Assembly (NCBI RefSeq): GCF_900101595.1
Contig: NZ_FMYY01000021.1
Coordinates: 57,439-121,438, forward strand
Length of the DNA: 64,000 nucleotides
Reading direction: 5' to 3'
Origin: Paenibacillus sp. cl123
GTDB taxonomy: Bacteria > Bacillota > Bacilli > Paenibacillales > NBRC-103111
How positions within the stretch are numbered: the stretch's first letter is position 1; each line of letters opens with the position of its first letter. This document shows, piece by piece, positions 24,871-33,472 of this stretch. The translations under genes and the position numbers were made by a program. The notes under the pieces were generated by a model. That model did no database searches. It saw nothing but the letters and a program-made list of their open reading frames with translations, and was not told the DNA's origin.

Positions 24871-27800
24871 TTAGATAAATTGGCTGCTACGTAAGCCTTT
24901 CCGGGAATGGCGACCATCGGAAAGAAAATCGTTTCCGCTCCTTGATCCGTTATGCGGAAAGGAGTAAATTCCTCCACTTCAATCACGGTAGAATCGCCGT
25001 GCTCGGTAATCCGCTTCACTTTCAGACCATATCCCGATCCGTCGGCGAATTTCGTTTGGATTCGCTGACCGATCCATGCGTCAGGAGTTGAGAGCTTGCC
25101 TTTCACGGTAATCGTATTGCCTCTTACTACGGGATCAAGCGCCATATTAAGAGAAGCCGTTGATGCTGCAGTGATTTCCAGCAGCTGCGAGTCATAACCG
25201 AATAAAGTATGAGTTTGTTCCACTACTTGTCCTGGCCCGTATACATAGCTGAACAGGAGTTTGCCAGTTGCCGCATCGATTCTCGCAAAGGCAATAGAGC
25301 CTGCGAAGGTAATTCCATAGAGGCTGCGCTCTGTAGAGTCACCGCTTGTATAGATGATATCCTGGTATTTACCGCTGTTCACGACGGCAAAGCTCGTCAT
25401 CGGAGCCGCATCATCCGGTTGATGCCACTCTACACGGGAAATCTCGCCCGTTTGATCTTGTCTGAATATTTCATGAACGGCGCCGTATTGCGTAATTTCG
25501 GTACTGTCGGAGACAATTTTTCTTCTGACGAGATGAGGCGTCATATACTTGGATTCATCAGCTTTCGTTTCAATCCTTCTTGCTGTTGGAATACTCGATA
25601 CAAATACGTCGGAGCCGCTAACCCCGCTCAGGAATGTACGGACGGATGCCCCCGTTTGTTGTCCTGTCCAGGTCATGGAGAAGCTGTTGTCGCCGGCGCC
25701 AGCCTTCGGATTCCTCAATTGATTCCTATCTGTGGACAAACCTTCCGTACTGTTAATGCTGACCAAATAGTCCTGCAGGCTGGCTTTTCCCGTATCCGTA
25801 AGCTGGATTCCTTCCACCTGAACATCCATGTTTTCCAATTCTGCGCCACGTTGATAAATTTCATGCGCCTGACCGCCCTGCATCCACGTCAAATCAAAGG
25901 TACAGTTGCGGTTTCCGTCCAGATTGATCATCATAAGCAATCTCCGATTCATGGTCGCGCCTTTGCCTTCCGGTCCCGGATTCGAGCCTTCCACCAGCTG
26001 CACCTTTTTACCGTTTGCCGCTCCCGAATCGTAAGCCAATAACGCAGGCTTTGTCCATGCATCTGCCGATCCTGTATTTGCTCCGTCTTCCCTCCATATC
26101 CACGGCATATTTCTCCAATACGGCCGCATCGACGGATAGCGCACGGTAGAGCCGCTGCCATCGCCGTAGCTGGTCCTATTTACATACCCGGTATGCGGCA
26201 GCATCTCGACTCCGGCCCCTCACAGATCAAGGGCTAAAAAGTTCGTATGGGTATGGCCGCCTGAAAAACCAAGATCCGTAGGCTGGAACAACAGTCCGGC
26301 ATGCGTAGCTTCGTTTTTATCTCCTTGAAAAAGACCGTAATACCCCAATCCAGGCAGCTCGATGTTTTTTAATCCCTTATCTACAAGCGGGAGCGGCTGC
26401 GGATCGCCGGTTTTGCCGTAAGCATCATTAACCGGTATTTCTTTGCCATCCGGGTAAATAAGTTTATCCGAGCTGAAGCCCAGGGACACTTGCAGCAGCG
26501 GCCATACACAGCATCCTGTGGAAATTGATAATTGCCTCCCCAAAAATTCGTATAGTTGGTGTTTACGACAATGCGAGGGTAATCCAGCGCCTGATGATAA
26601 AGAATAAGAGCTGCCTTTCTTGCATATTTCCGGTCATGGGTCAGCTTGTAGAGCTGGGCAAACATTCTCGCGTGCCGTTCAAACTTGGTATGCTGATCCG
26701 GGAATGCAATAGCGGCTGATGCCTCTTGAACCTCCCGGATAAAATCACTTTCATCCATGTCCAAATAGGCTTGAAGCTCGGCAGTCATAATTTGATCGAA
26801 GCTGTAGTTAAGCTCGGACCTGTAGGACACAGCCAAAACGGCCGCCAGATTTTCAGCGCTTATGGCTTGCGAGTTCCAGGTGTAAGCCGGTTCTTGAACC
26901 GTAACCGTAAATGACTTGCTTATTCCGCTGCTTGATTCAATTGCCGTAATGGTTGCCACCCCCGGATTGAGCGCCAGCAGTCCGTTGCCGGATAATTTGG
27001 CAATCTCAGGGTTCGACGAGGACCAGGTTACCTGCTCCACATAGGCTTTTTCAGGAACTGTCTTGTAGTCAAAATAGCCGCTTTTCCTTTAACCACTTCT
27101 CTATCAGGGAGCTCAAAATCCTGAAGAGGCAGGACAATATCGCTAACCTTCATATAGGCTATAAAAGTTCGGCTCGCTGTCTTGCTTGCGTTTGTGTTTT
27201 GGATAATCTTGTTTTGAGACACACCGACAAAATTGCCCAGATCCAGATTGTTGACCTTTACCTCTCCGTTGATCCATACACTGTAGCGATGATTGGGCGT
27301 GTCCATATCGACCACGATGTCATACCATTGATCGGCTGCATAGCTGCCCAGCACGTTTCCCTTGTAATCCTTGATACGTCCAGCCTGGTCAAAGGTCAGC
27401 AGGGTAGGCCACGCCGGGGTTCCTGCAGGGGGATTCATACTTTTCATCTCGAAGAGTGACCTGCTGGAATCCGTATTGTTGAATTTCACCCGTGTCTGGA
27501 TGGCGAACCGATCCGTTTTATTGATCGCAGACTTGAAGGTATTCAAGCTGCTGTTGACCGCCTCCAAGTAGAGCACGTTGCTTCCGTTGTCGCTTATAAG
27601 CCCGGCACTGCTTGAGCCGGCATTTGCCGTAATCTTCCCTAAAAAGTTGGAATCGACCGTCACGACATTATTATTCACCTGCAAATTAGAGTTGCTGTAA
27701 TCAGCGTTCAAATACGAAGGATTGATCAGTATAGGCGCCGTCATGGCTTTTACGGTAATATCAATCGATGCCGTGATGGACGGGTTCTGCGCTGACGAGA

Positions 27801-28710
27801 CCGTAATGCGCGCCGTCCCCGGCCTCCTGCCTGTGATTACGCCCTGGCTGTCAACTTCCACGATATCCGTATGGCTGGATAACCAGTTATAGCTGTGATC
27901 CGCCGAATTGGACGGCGTTTTAACCAATGTCAACGGAGCGGTTTGATTAACGAAGAAATCTCCATTCAACGGCTGAATGGAAAGCCCCGATAATGGGACT
28001 GAATCGCTTACGGTACCCGCTTTCAGGTAGGCTATCGTTATTCGGCTGGGCGTTTTGCCCGCATTCGTGTTTTGTATCATTTTATTTTGGGTCACGCCGG
28101 TAAAATTGCCAAGATCGACATGATCCACGGCCAGCTCCCCGTTAATCCAGGCACTGTAACGATGGTTGGGAGAGTCCACATCGACCACGATGTCATACCA
28201 TTGATCAGCTGCGTAGGTGCCTGCAGGATTGCCCTTTGCATCTTTAATTTTGCCTAGTTCATCGAACGTAAGCAGCGTTGGCCAAGCCGCGGTTCCCGAC
28301 GGCGGCGTCATACTCTTCACCTCGAAGAGACTTCTCTTGGAATTCGTGTTGTTGAACTTTACCCGGGTTTGGATACCGAACCGGTCTGCTTTATTGATTC
28401 CGCTTTTGAAGGAATTAATGGCCGCCGTGCTCGCTTCCATAAAAAACGCATGGGAATCATCGCTATCGGCGACTCTACCCGCAGAATTGCTGCCCGGAGT
28501 CATGGAAGCCGTCCCCAGAAACTTTGAATCTAATGTATAAACATTATTGGAGACAGTGGGAGCGGTTACATTAAAATCAATGCTGGTGAAATTTCCAGAA
28601 ATCATCACCGGTTCCCTTTGCTCTGCTGCTGATGCGGTCAACATGGGAAAAGACGAGGATACAAGCAGTAACGACAACCAAATAAGCATGACTTGCTTTC
28701 CGATATTCAT
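24846..28710 (-). pseudogene. Decayed heparinase II/III-like lyase with lamin-type modules
   Basis: The gene starts behind AAGGAGGGT at 28710 and had a signal peptide ('LIWLLSLLL'-like, ending 'TASAAE'). It then carries a LamG-like module, a Big_2 domain, a second LamG-like module closely similar to the first ('INKADRFGIQTRVKFNNTNS' against 'INKTDRFAIQTRVKFNNTDS'), another Big_2 domain and heparinase II/III-like catalytic parts ('GGHTHTNFLALDL', 'GAGVEMLPHTGY'). Three lesions break it. A one-base loss in the A4 run near 27071-27074 shifts the frame inside Big_2. A frame change near 26505-26520 coincides with an apparent loss of part of the catalytic barrel. An in-frame TGA at 26220-26222 replaces an expected Trp between 'LALDL' and 'GAGVEM'. 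It would have degraded a uronic-acid polysaccharide outside the cell. Confidence 0.85.
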
Positions 28711-28868
28711 AAAATACCCTCCTTATGATCGGTCGATGACTTATACATGCGAAAGTCTCCCAATCCAGTTTTATACTTAGTATACAAGCAGAAGGTTATG
28801 AACCGTCTGCCATTTCTTTACTTGGGCGTGCACTATTTCAACTCTTTTATATAATCAAACAAAGAAAA

Positions 28869-28928
28869 AACGAGTGATGGCAAAGGCGGCATCCACGGCA
28901 AATGGCTGCAGCCTCTTCCACACTCGTT
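28869..28928 (-). terminator. Terminator after GH29 gene
   Basis: On the minus strand aacgagtg (28921-28928) pairs with cactcgtt (28869-28876), followed by a T-rich tract (TTTTTTCTTTG). The 44-base loop contains further GC-rich pairing. It lies 56 bases after the GH29 stop. Confidence 0.6.
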
Positions 28929-28983
28929 GTCAGTCCGTTGCAAAACCTGTTGTTTTCTCCGAAGGTCTACCCATTCGACGCCT

Positions 28984-31140
28984 TCAATCTCCTACATCGG
29001 TCATATCGATCTCCTCGGCTCGCTCTCCCTGCCCTGCATAAGCAGCCAGCGGGACCAATGTAACCGAGTACAGCCGCATCAGCTCGTCCCCGTCTATCCG
29101 GAGGGGCAGGAGCATCAGATCATGCTCGCCGGCGGACAGCGAGACTTCATGCTCCGCCACCAGCCGGTCGGCCGTGGCCGAAGGGGCAATATGGCCTTCG
29201 ATTCGCCGGCCGCCAGCGGCGATCGCATAGCTGCCCTGACAGGCTGCGCCCGGCGGAGCGCTGTAGGCCAGCGCCAGCTTGAACGTTACGTCCTGGTGAA
29301 GCCGGACTCTCCACTTGACGAACTGATTCACGCTGGTCCAATCGCGGATGTAATCGTTGCCCCTCTTGCCGTCGCCATAGCCTATGCCTTGGCTCACTTC
29401 GGCATCGAAGGCTTTCAGCACCGTCGGCTGCGCCCCGCTGAGCAGGCGCCCGGCATGAACGGCAGGCTCGCCGTCCACTTCGACGGCCACCACGCGATTG
29501 ACGCTGAGGTTAGGGCTCGCATGCCTGCTTCGTCCCGGAACCCGGATCAGCCAATCGCAGCCGTTTAACCGTCTCGTCTCCAGAGGCTCGCGTCCGGCAT
29601 CCTCCAGCAGCCATGCCTGCCGGATATGACTCTTCAAGCCTGCCAGCACCAGTTGGCCGTCCTCCGGCCAGTCGAACACATGCAGGTACAGCCTGTTCCC
29701 TTTTCTCGTCGACTCGCCCCAGCTCTGCACAGGAAGCGGCGTTCGCACGGTGCCGTAGATGCTCTCGCCGTTGACGGCGAGCCAGCCTCCAATCCGCTCG
29801 AGGATAGGAAGGTCACGATCGTCGATTTTGCCGTTGCCCATCGGCCCCAGATTCATCAGCACATTGCCCCCGCGCGCCGCCGACTTGGCCAGCAGCTGTA
29901 TAAAGACGCCGGCCGGCTTGTGGCTGTGATCGTCGGCCGAATAGCCGTACGATTCATTGGTCGTCGGGATCGTCTCCCAATCTCCCTCGCATGGAAATAT
30001 GTCCAAGGCGCGGTCCGCCGTATTCACATAATCGGCGAAGCTGTCGAACCCGGGCCCCCGGGCCAGCCGGCCGTTCACGACCACCCGGCTGTCCGCCTCG
30101 CGGATTGCCTGGAGAATTCGCAGATTCTCCGACAAGGGCAGCTTATGCGGGGTATCGAACCACAGGATATCCGGCTCGTAACGGCGGATCAGCTCGATAA
30201 TTTGCGGAATCGCCTTCCCGCTCACATAATAGTCGGCTACCCGGGGCAGCAGCTCCGGATGCTCGCTGAACCACAGCTTGCCCGGACCTTCGTACAGCTT
30301 CAGATCGCCCCCGGGATTCGTATACTCCCAGTCATTGCCCGGCGCATCCGGATGCTCCCAGTCGAAGGCGTGGGAATAATAAAATCCGTAAGCAAGTCCA
30401 TGCCGCCTGCAGGCGTCCTTAAGCTCCATCAGCGGATCTCGCTGAAACGGAGTCAGACGGATATCGAACGAAGGATAAGCGTCCGAAGGATAGATCGCGA
30501 AGCCGTCGTGATGCTTGGCTGTAATGACGACATACTTCATCCCGGCGGATTTGATCTGCTGCACCCACGCTTCGGCATCAAGCTGTTCCGGGTTAAACTT
30601 GTCGATAAACTCCCGCTTGTACTCGTCCAGGCCGATCTGCTTGGCGCGCATCAGATGCTCGGCGTAGCCCTTCGACGGCTCCCCCTTCCATCTCCCGCCG
30701 GTCAAGGAATAGACGCCCCAGTGAATGAAGCAGCCGAACCTCGCCTCGCGCCACCAGGCGATCCGGCTCTCCTTCGCGGCCAGCGATTCGGGCCACCAGC
30801 CCTCGACCGCCTGCCGGACAGCCCCCCGGTCGCGAGCCTCCGGCTCGGGGATAAGCGCCGCTATGACCCGGATCGAGCCGAACGGCAGCGAAGCCGGGGG
30901 GCGCTTGAGACAGGGCGGCTCCACTGAGTTCCCTCCGGCGATCACCTTCGAATCTCCCCTGAACCCGTCCCCGGCGTAGACGATAGCTTGATAGCCCGGA
31001 GCAACCTGTACGGCGCTTACGGCGCATTCATTCAATCCGAGCTCCGACAAACGGGCGGATAAGTATTCCCCTGTTTGAAGTCCGATGGGCGCTTCAGACT
31101 GGCGGATTATAACAACCGGCGTTTCTTGATGCATGGTCAT
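28984..31140 (-). CDS. GH29 alpha-L-fucosidase, cytoplasmic
   Basis: A 718-aa enzyme behind TTGGAGGTTTCCGC. The GH29 barrel occupies about residues 120-480: 'WWREARFGCFIHWGVYSLTG', 'MKYVVITAKHHDGFAIYPSD', 'GLAYGFYYSHAFDWEHPDAP', and 'EPDILWFDTPHK', where Asp is the expected nucleophile. An N-terminal ~110-residue extension contains 'APGYQAIVYAGDGFRGDSKV', recalling a beta/gamma-crystallin-like module. The C-terminal ~200 residues look like beta-sandwich domains. GH29 enzymes release L-fucose, and some act on L-galactose-type residues. There is no signal peptide, so it works on imported glycan. It is a single-gene unit with its own terminator; the sulfatase/GH95 cluster further along suggests a shared fucosylated, sulfated substrate. 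Confidence 0.9.
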   Translation of the reverse strand: MTMHQETPVVIIRQSEAPIGLQTGEYLSARLSELGLNECAVSAVQVAPGYQAIVYAGDGFRGDSKVIAGGNSVEPPCLKRPPASLPFGSIRVIAALIPEPEARDRGAVRQAVEGWWPESLAAKESRIAWWREARFGCFIHWGVYSLTGGRWKGEPSKGYAEHLMRAKQIGLDEYKREFIDKFNPEQLDAEAWVQQIKSAGMKYVVITAKHHDGFAIYPSDAYPSFDIRLTPFQRDPLMELKDACRRHGLAYGFYYSHAFDWEHPDAPGNDWEYTNPGGDLKLYEGPGKLWFSEHPELLPRVADYYVSGKAIPQIIELIRRYEPDILWFDTPHKLPLSENLRILQAIREADSRVVVNGRLARGPGFDSFADYVNTADRALDIFPCEGDWETIPTTNESYGYSADDHSHKPAGVFIQLLAKSAARGGNVLMNLGPMGNGKIDDRDLPILERIGGWLAVNGESIYGTVRTPLPVQSWGESTRKGNRLYLHVFDWPEDGQLVLAGLKSHIRQAWLLEDAGREPLETRRLNGCDWLIRVPGRSRHASPNLSVNRVVAVEVDGEPAVHAGRLLSGAQPTVLKAFDAEVSQGIGYGDGKRGNDYIRDWTSVNQFVKWRVRLHQDVTFKLALAYSAPPGAACQGSYAIAAGGRRIEGHIAPSATADRLVAEHEVSLSAGEHDLMLLPLRIDGDELMRLYSVTLVPLAAYAGQGERAEEIDMTDVGD

Positions 31141-31193
31141 GCGGAAACCTCCAACTAGCTAATTTCCTCTATTATCCCGTCAAACCGTCTGCT

Positions 31194-31242
31194 TGTATTT
31201 AGAAAAAATTCCGCCCGCTTATAAGGGTTTCCGGCAAGCTCC
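31194..31242. repeat. Dispersed repeat copy A upstream of GH29
   Basis: The segment tgtatttagaaaaaattccg... (31194-31242) closely matches 63797-63847, which lies upstream of another minus-strand glycosidase gene, in the same orientation. Identity is high over about 45 bases, with the shared core attccgcccg.ttata. It lies 54 bases ahead of the GH29 start. It is either a dispersed repeat or a shared control region. Confidence 0.6.
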
Positions 31243-31285
31243 GACCAGTTGTGATTGCTCTCCTAATTCTATAAGCACTCCGCAA

Positions 31286-32635
31286 TCACCCGCAAGACTC
31301 CGCCCCTACGCCCGCTGTACTCCCTTCCCGGCCATCCGGCGTCCGCTTCTCCAAGGCGGCGATCGATCTCATCTTCATGACCCACAGCCCCAGTCCGATT
31401 ACTGAAAGTCCCGATACGATGAACAATAACCCGATGCCCCGGCCCGGTCCGACGCCGATCCAAGCTCCGACTGTTGACGTTAGACTGCCGCCCTCCGCCA
31501 GCAGCGGATTAAATACATGGTCCGCCAAAGGCCCCGCGGATGCGTAAGCGACAACATAGCCGAGCTGCGAGACAACGCCGATGATTCCCCACGCCCTGCC
31601 TTGCGCTTCGTTCGGAATATGGGTGCGGATCAGCACGTCGGCGCCTGTGTTAACGAACGGCATGGCGGCGAAAAACAGAAAGCCGGCCGACGCGATGACC
31701 GCAACGTGAGCGGAAATCCCGATCAGCGCAAAGAACAATCCGGCCAGGAGCAGACCGACAGACAGCATCCGAACATAACGCCGGTCCTTGCTGAACACGC
31801 CGATAAACAGGCTGCCCAGCAGCAAACCCGTCGCACTGACCGACTGCACGATCCCAAGCGTCCGGGCGTCGGCAAGCGGCAGCACCATCGGCGTATACAA
31901 CGTTTCCAGAAATCCCATGTAAAAGGTGACCGTCGTCAGCAGCAGCGTCAAATAAAAGACGCCCCGGTTCGCAACGATCAGCTGCCAGCCTTCCCGCAGC
32001 TCCTGCGCCATCCGCAGCGGCTGCCGGCTCCCGCCGGTCGGCCTGGAAGCGGAAGCGAAGCTCCTGCGCACGAATGTAATCGTCATAAAAGTGACGATAA
32101 TCGTCAGCATATCGATAGCCAGCAGCGCCTCAATCCGCACAACCTGAAGCAGCAAGCCCGCCACAACGGGCGAGATCAGAAATTTGGCCGCTCCGGCCAG
32201 CTGAACCATCCCGCTCGCCCGGGCAAAATCCTCCTCGGACAGCAGATCGCTGATGCTCGCCCGATAAGCCGGTTCGGTCAGCGAAGCGAAAGCTGAGCTG
32301 AGCGCAGCGGCCGTGCAAATCTGCCACAGCGCAGCTTCTCCGGTCAGCATGACCGCCAGCAGACAAGCGATGCCGAGCGCAGAGCCGCCGTCGCCCAGCA
32401 GCATCATCAGCCTTCGATCATAACGGTCCGCCATAACGCCGCCGACGGGCGCGAGCAAAATAATCGGCAAAAAAGCGCTCAGCGTCACCAAAGAAACAGC
32501 CGTCGCGGACTGTGTTTGCTGGAACACATAAACGCCGAGGCCAAAGGCAGTCAGGCCGCTGCCGATGCTGGAAACCAGCTCGCCCAGCCACAGGATCAGA
32601 AAACTCCCGAACGGCTTACGGTTCATGGCGTTCAT
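31286..32635 (-). CDS. MFS efflux transporter (MFS_3/DHA3 type)
   Basis: A 449-aa inner-membrane protein with twelve predicted helices, starting 'FGSFLILWLGELVSSIGSGL' as in the macrolide-efflux DHA3 group. The loop motif 'GGVMADRYDRRLMMLLGD' matches MFS motif A. It probably exports a drug or toxic metabolite; the substrate is unknown. Its start overlaps the 3' end of the TetR gene by 20 bases, so it is translationally coupled to, and controlled by, that repressor from the promoter at 33318-33347. Confidence 0.9.
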   Translation of the reverse strand: MNAMNRKPFGSFLILWLGELVSSIGSGLTAFGLGVYVFQQTQSATAVSLVTLSAFLPIILLAPVGGVMADRYDRRLMMLLGDGGSALGIACLLAVMLTGEAALWQICTAAALSSAFASLTEPAYRASISDLLSEEDFARASGMVQLAGAAKFLISPVVAGLLLQVVRIEALLAIDMLTIIVTFMTITFVRRSFASASRPTGGSRQPLRMAQELREGWQLIVANRGVFYLTLLLTTVTFYMGFLETLYTPMVLPLADARTLGIVQSVSATGLLLGSLFIGVFSKDRRYVRMLSVGLLLAGLFFALIGISAHVAVIASAGFLFFAAMPFVNTGADVLIRTHIPNEAQGRAWGIIGVVSQLGYVVAYASAGPLADHVFNPLLAEGGSLTSTVGAWIGVGPGRGIGLLFIVSGLSVIGLGLWVMKMRSIAALEKRTPDGREGSTAGVGAESCG

Positions 32636-33275
32636 TTTCCGGCGTATCCGTTTGGCTGAGCAAACCCGCTATATAAGCCAAGCTGCCCGGTTTCGCTCCC
32701 AGCAGCGTTTCCATCGCATAGATGAATCCGTTAATTTTGGCCGTCAGTTCGTCCGGACGCCATGGAAATATTCCCTCGTCAAACATCGTCACGGCCGCGA
32801 CCAACAGCAGCTCGATCGACTCCCTCGGATAGGGAGTTGTGAATTCGCCCTCACGGATGCCTTGCTCGATTACCTCCTGCAGGACGGGAGTAAGCCGCAG
32901 CACGGTCTCCGACAAGCTTTTCTGATGCAGCTGCGCATTGCGGATATGATGCAGCTCCTCCACCAGGTACGGCTCGCCGTCCGAGCCATGCTTCTGCGCC
33001 AGCATAATATGCAGCAGCTTCTCATGTACGGTCAGGCGGTCATCCGCAGCAATCGCCGTGGCGGCCTTAACTCCTTTCTCTACATAGCGGTCTACGATCG
33101 CATCGAGCACTTCTTCTTTGGATTTGAAATAATAATAAAAGGTGCCTTTGGCAATGCCGACTTCCTGCAATATATCTTGAATCGTCGCTCTCTCGTACCC
33201 TTTCGCCTGAAACAGCCGCTCCGCCGCGTCCAAAATCTCATTTCGCCGTTCTTCGGGTTCCTTAAGGATTCTCAT
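32616..33275 (-). CDS. TetR/AcrR-family repressor
   Basis: A 219-aa regulator from the ATG at 33275 (GGGAG eight bases upstream); the frame extends further upstream but only across its own promoter. The N-terminal helix-turn-helix is classic TetR: 'RRNEILDAAERLFQAKGYER' followed by 'TIQDILQEVGIAKGTFYYYF'. The rest is an all-helical ligand-binding domain. The operator-like palindrome over the start site indicates autorepression together with the MFS gene behind it. Inducer unknown. Confidence 0.93.
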   Translation of the reverse strand: MRILKEPEERRNEILDAAERLFQAKGYERATIQDILQEVGIAKGTFYYYFKSKEEVLDAIVDRYVEKGVKAATAIAADDRLTVHEKLLHIMLAQKHGSDGEPYLVEELHHIRNAQLHQKSLSETVLRLTPVLQEVIEQGIREGEFTTPYPRESIELLLVAAVTMFDEGIFPWRPDELTAKINGFIYAMETLLGAKPGSLAYIAGLLSQTDTPENERHEP

Positions 33276-33294
33276 GCCTATCGCTCCCATCCAT

Positions 33295-33347
33295 AGACTG
33301 ACCGTCGGTCTACAACGAATATAGCTGATGTCAGAGCACTCTGTCAA
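33295..33347 (-). promoter_or_regulatory. Promoter and TetR operator for tetR-MFS operon
   Basis: On the minus strand TTGACA (33342-33347) and TATATT (33318-33323) are 18 bases apart, a good sigma-A promoter. The sequence agactgaccgtcggtct (33295-33311) is an imperfect palindrome containing gaccg/cggtc and covers the expected transcription start. Repressor bound there would block initiation. Confidence 0.75.
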
Positions 33348-33383
33348 GAGTTGGAAATGAAATGATGCATGTTGATCGCAAAT

Positions 33384-33434
33384 AAAAATCACCTCCAAGA
33401 ACGCGGCCGGACCGCATCCTCAGAGGTGATTTTT
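33384..33434 (-). terminator. Terminator after metallophosphoesterase gene
   Basis: aaaaatcacctc (33384-33395) pairs perfectly with gaggtgattttt (33423-33434). The stem carries A and T runs on its two sides, so it can end transcription on either strand. It follows the minus-strand gene at 33473 by about 40 bases. Confidence 0.8.
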
Positions 33435-33472
33435 TAGAAACCGCTACCCGCATCAACGATTGCTGCTATTTT

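Noticed and set aside
29626..30927. 433-codon plus-strand frame opposite GH29
   Set aside because: Antisense shadow of the GH29 coding sequence; amino-acid composition is Arg/His/Gln-heavy and matches no family.
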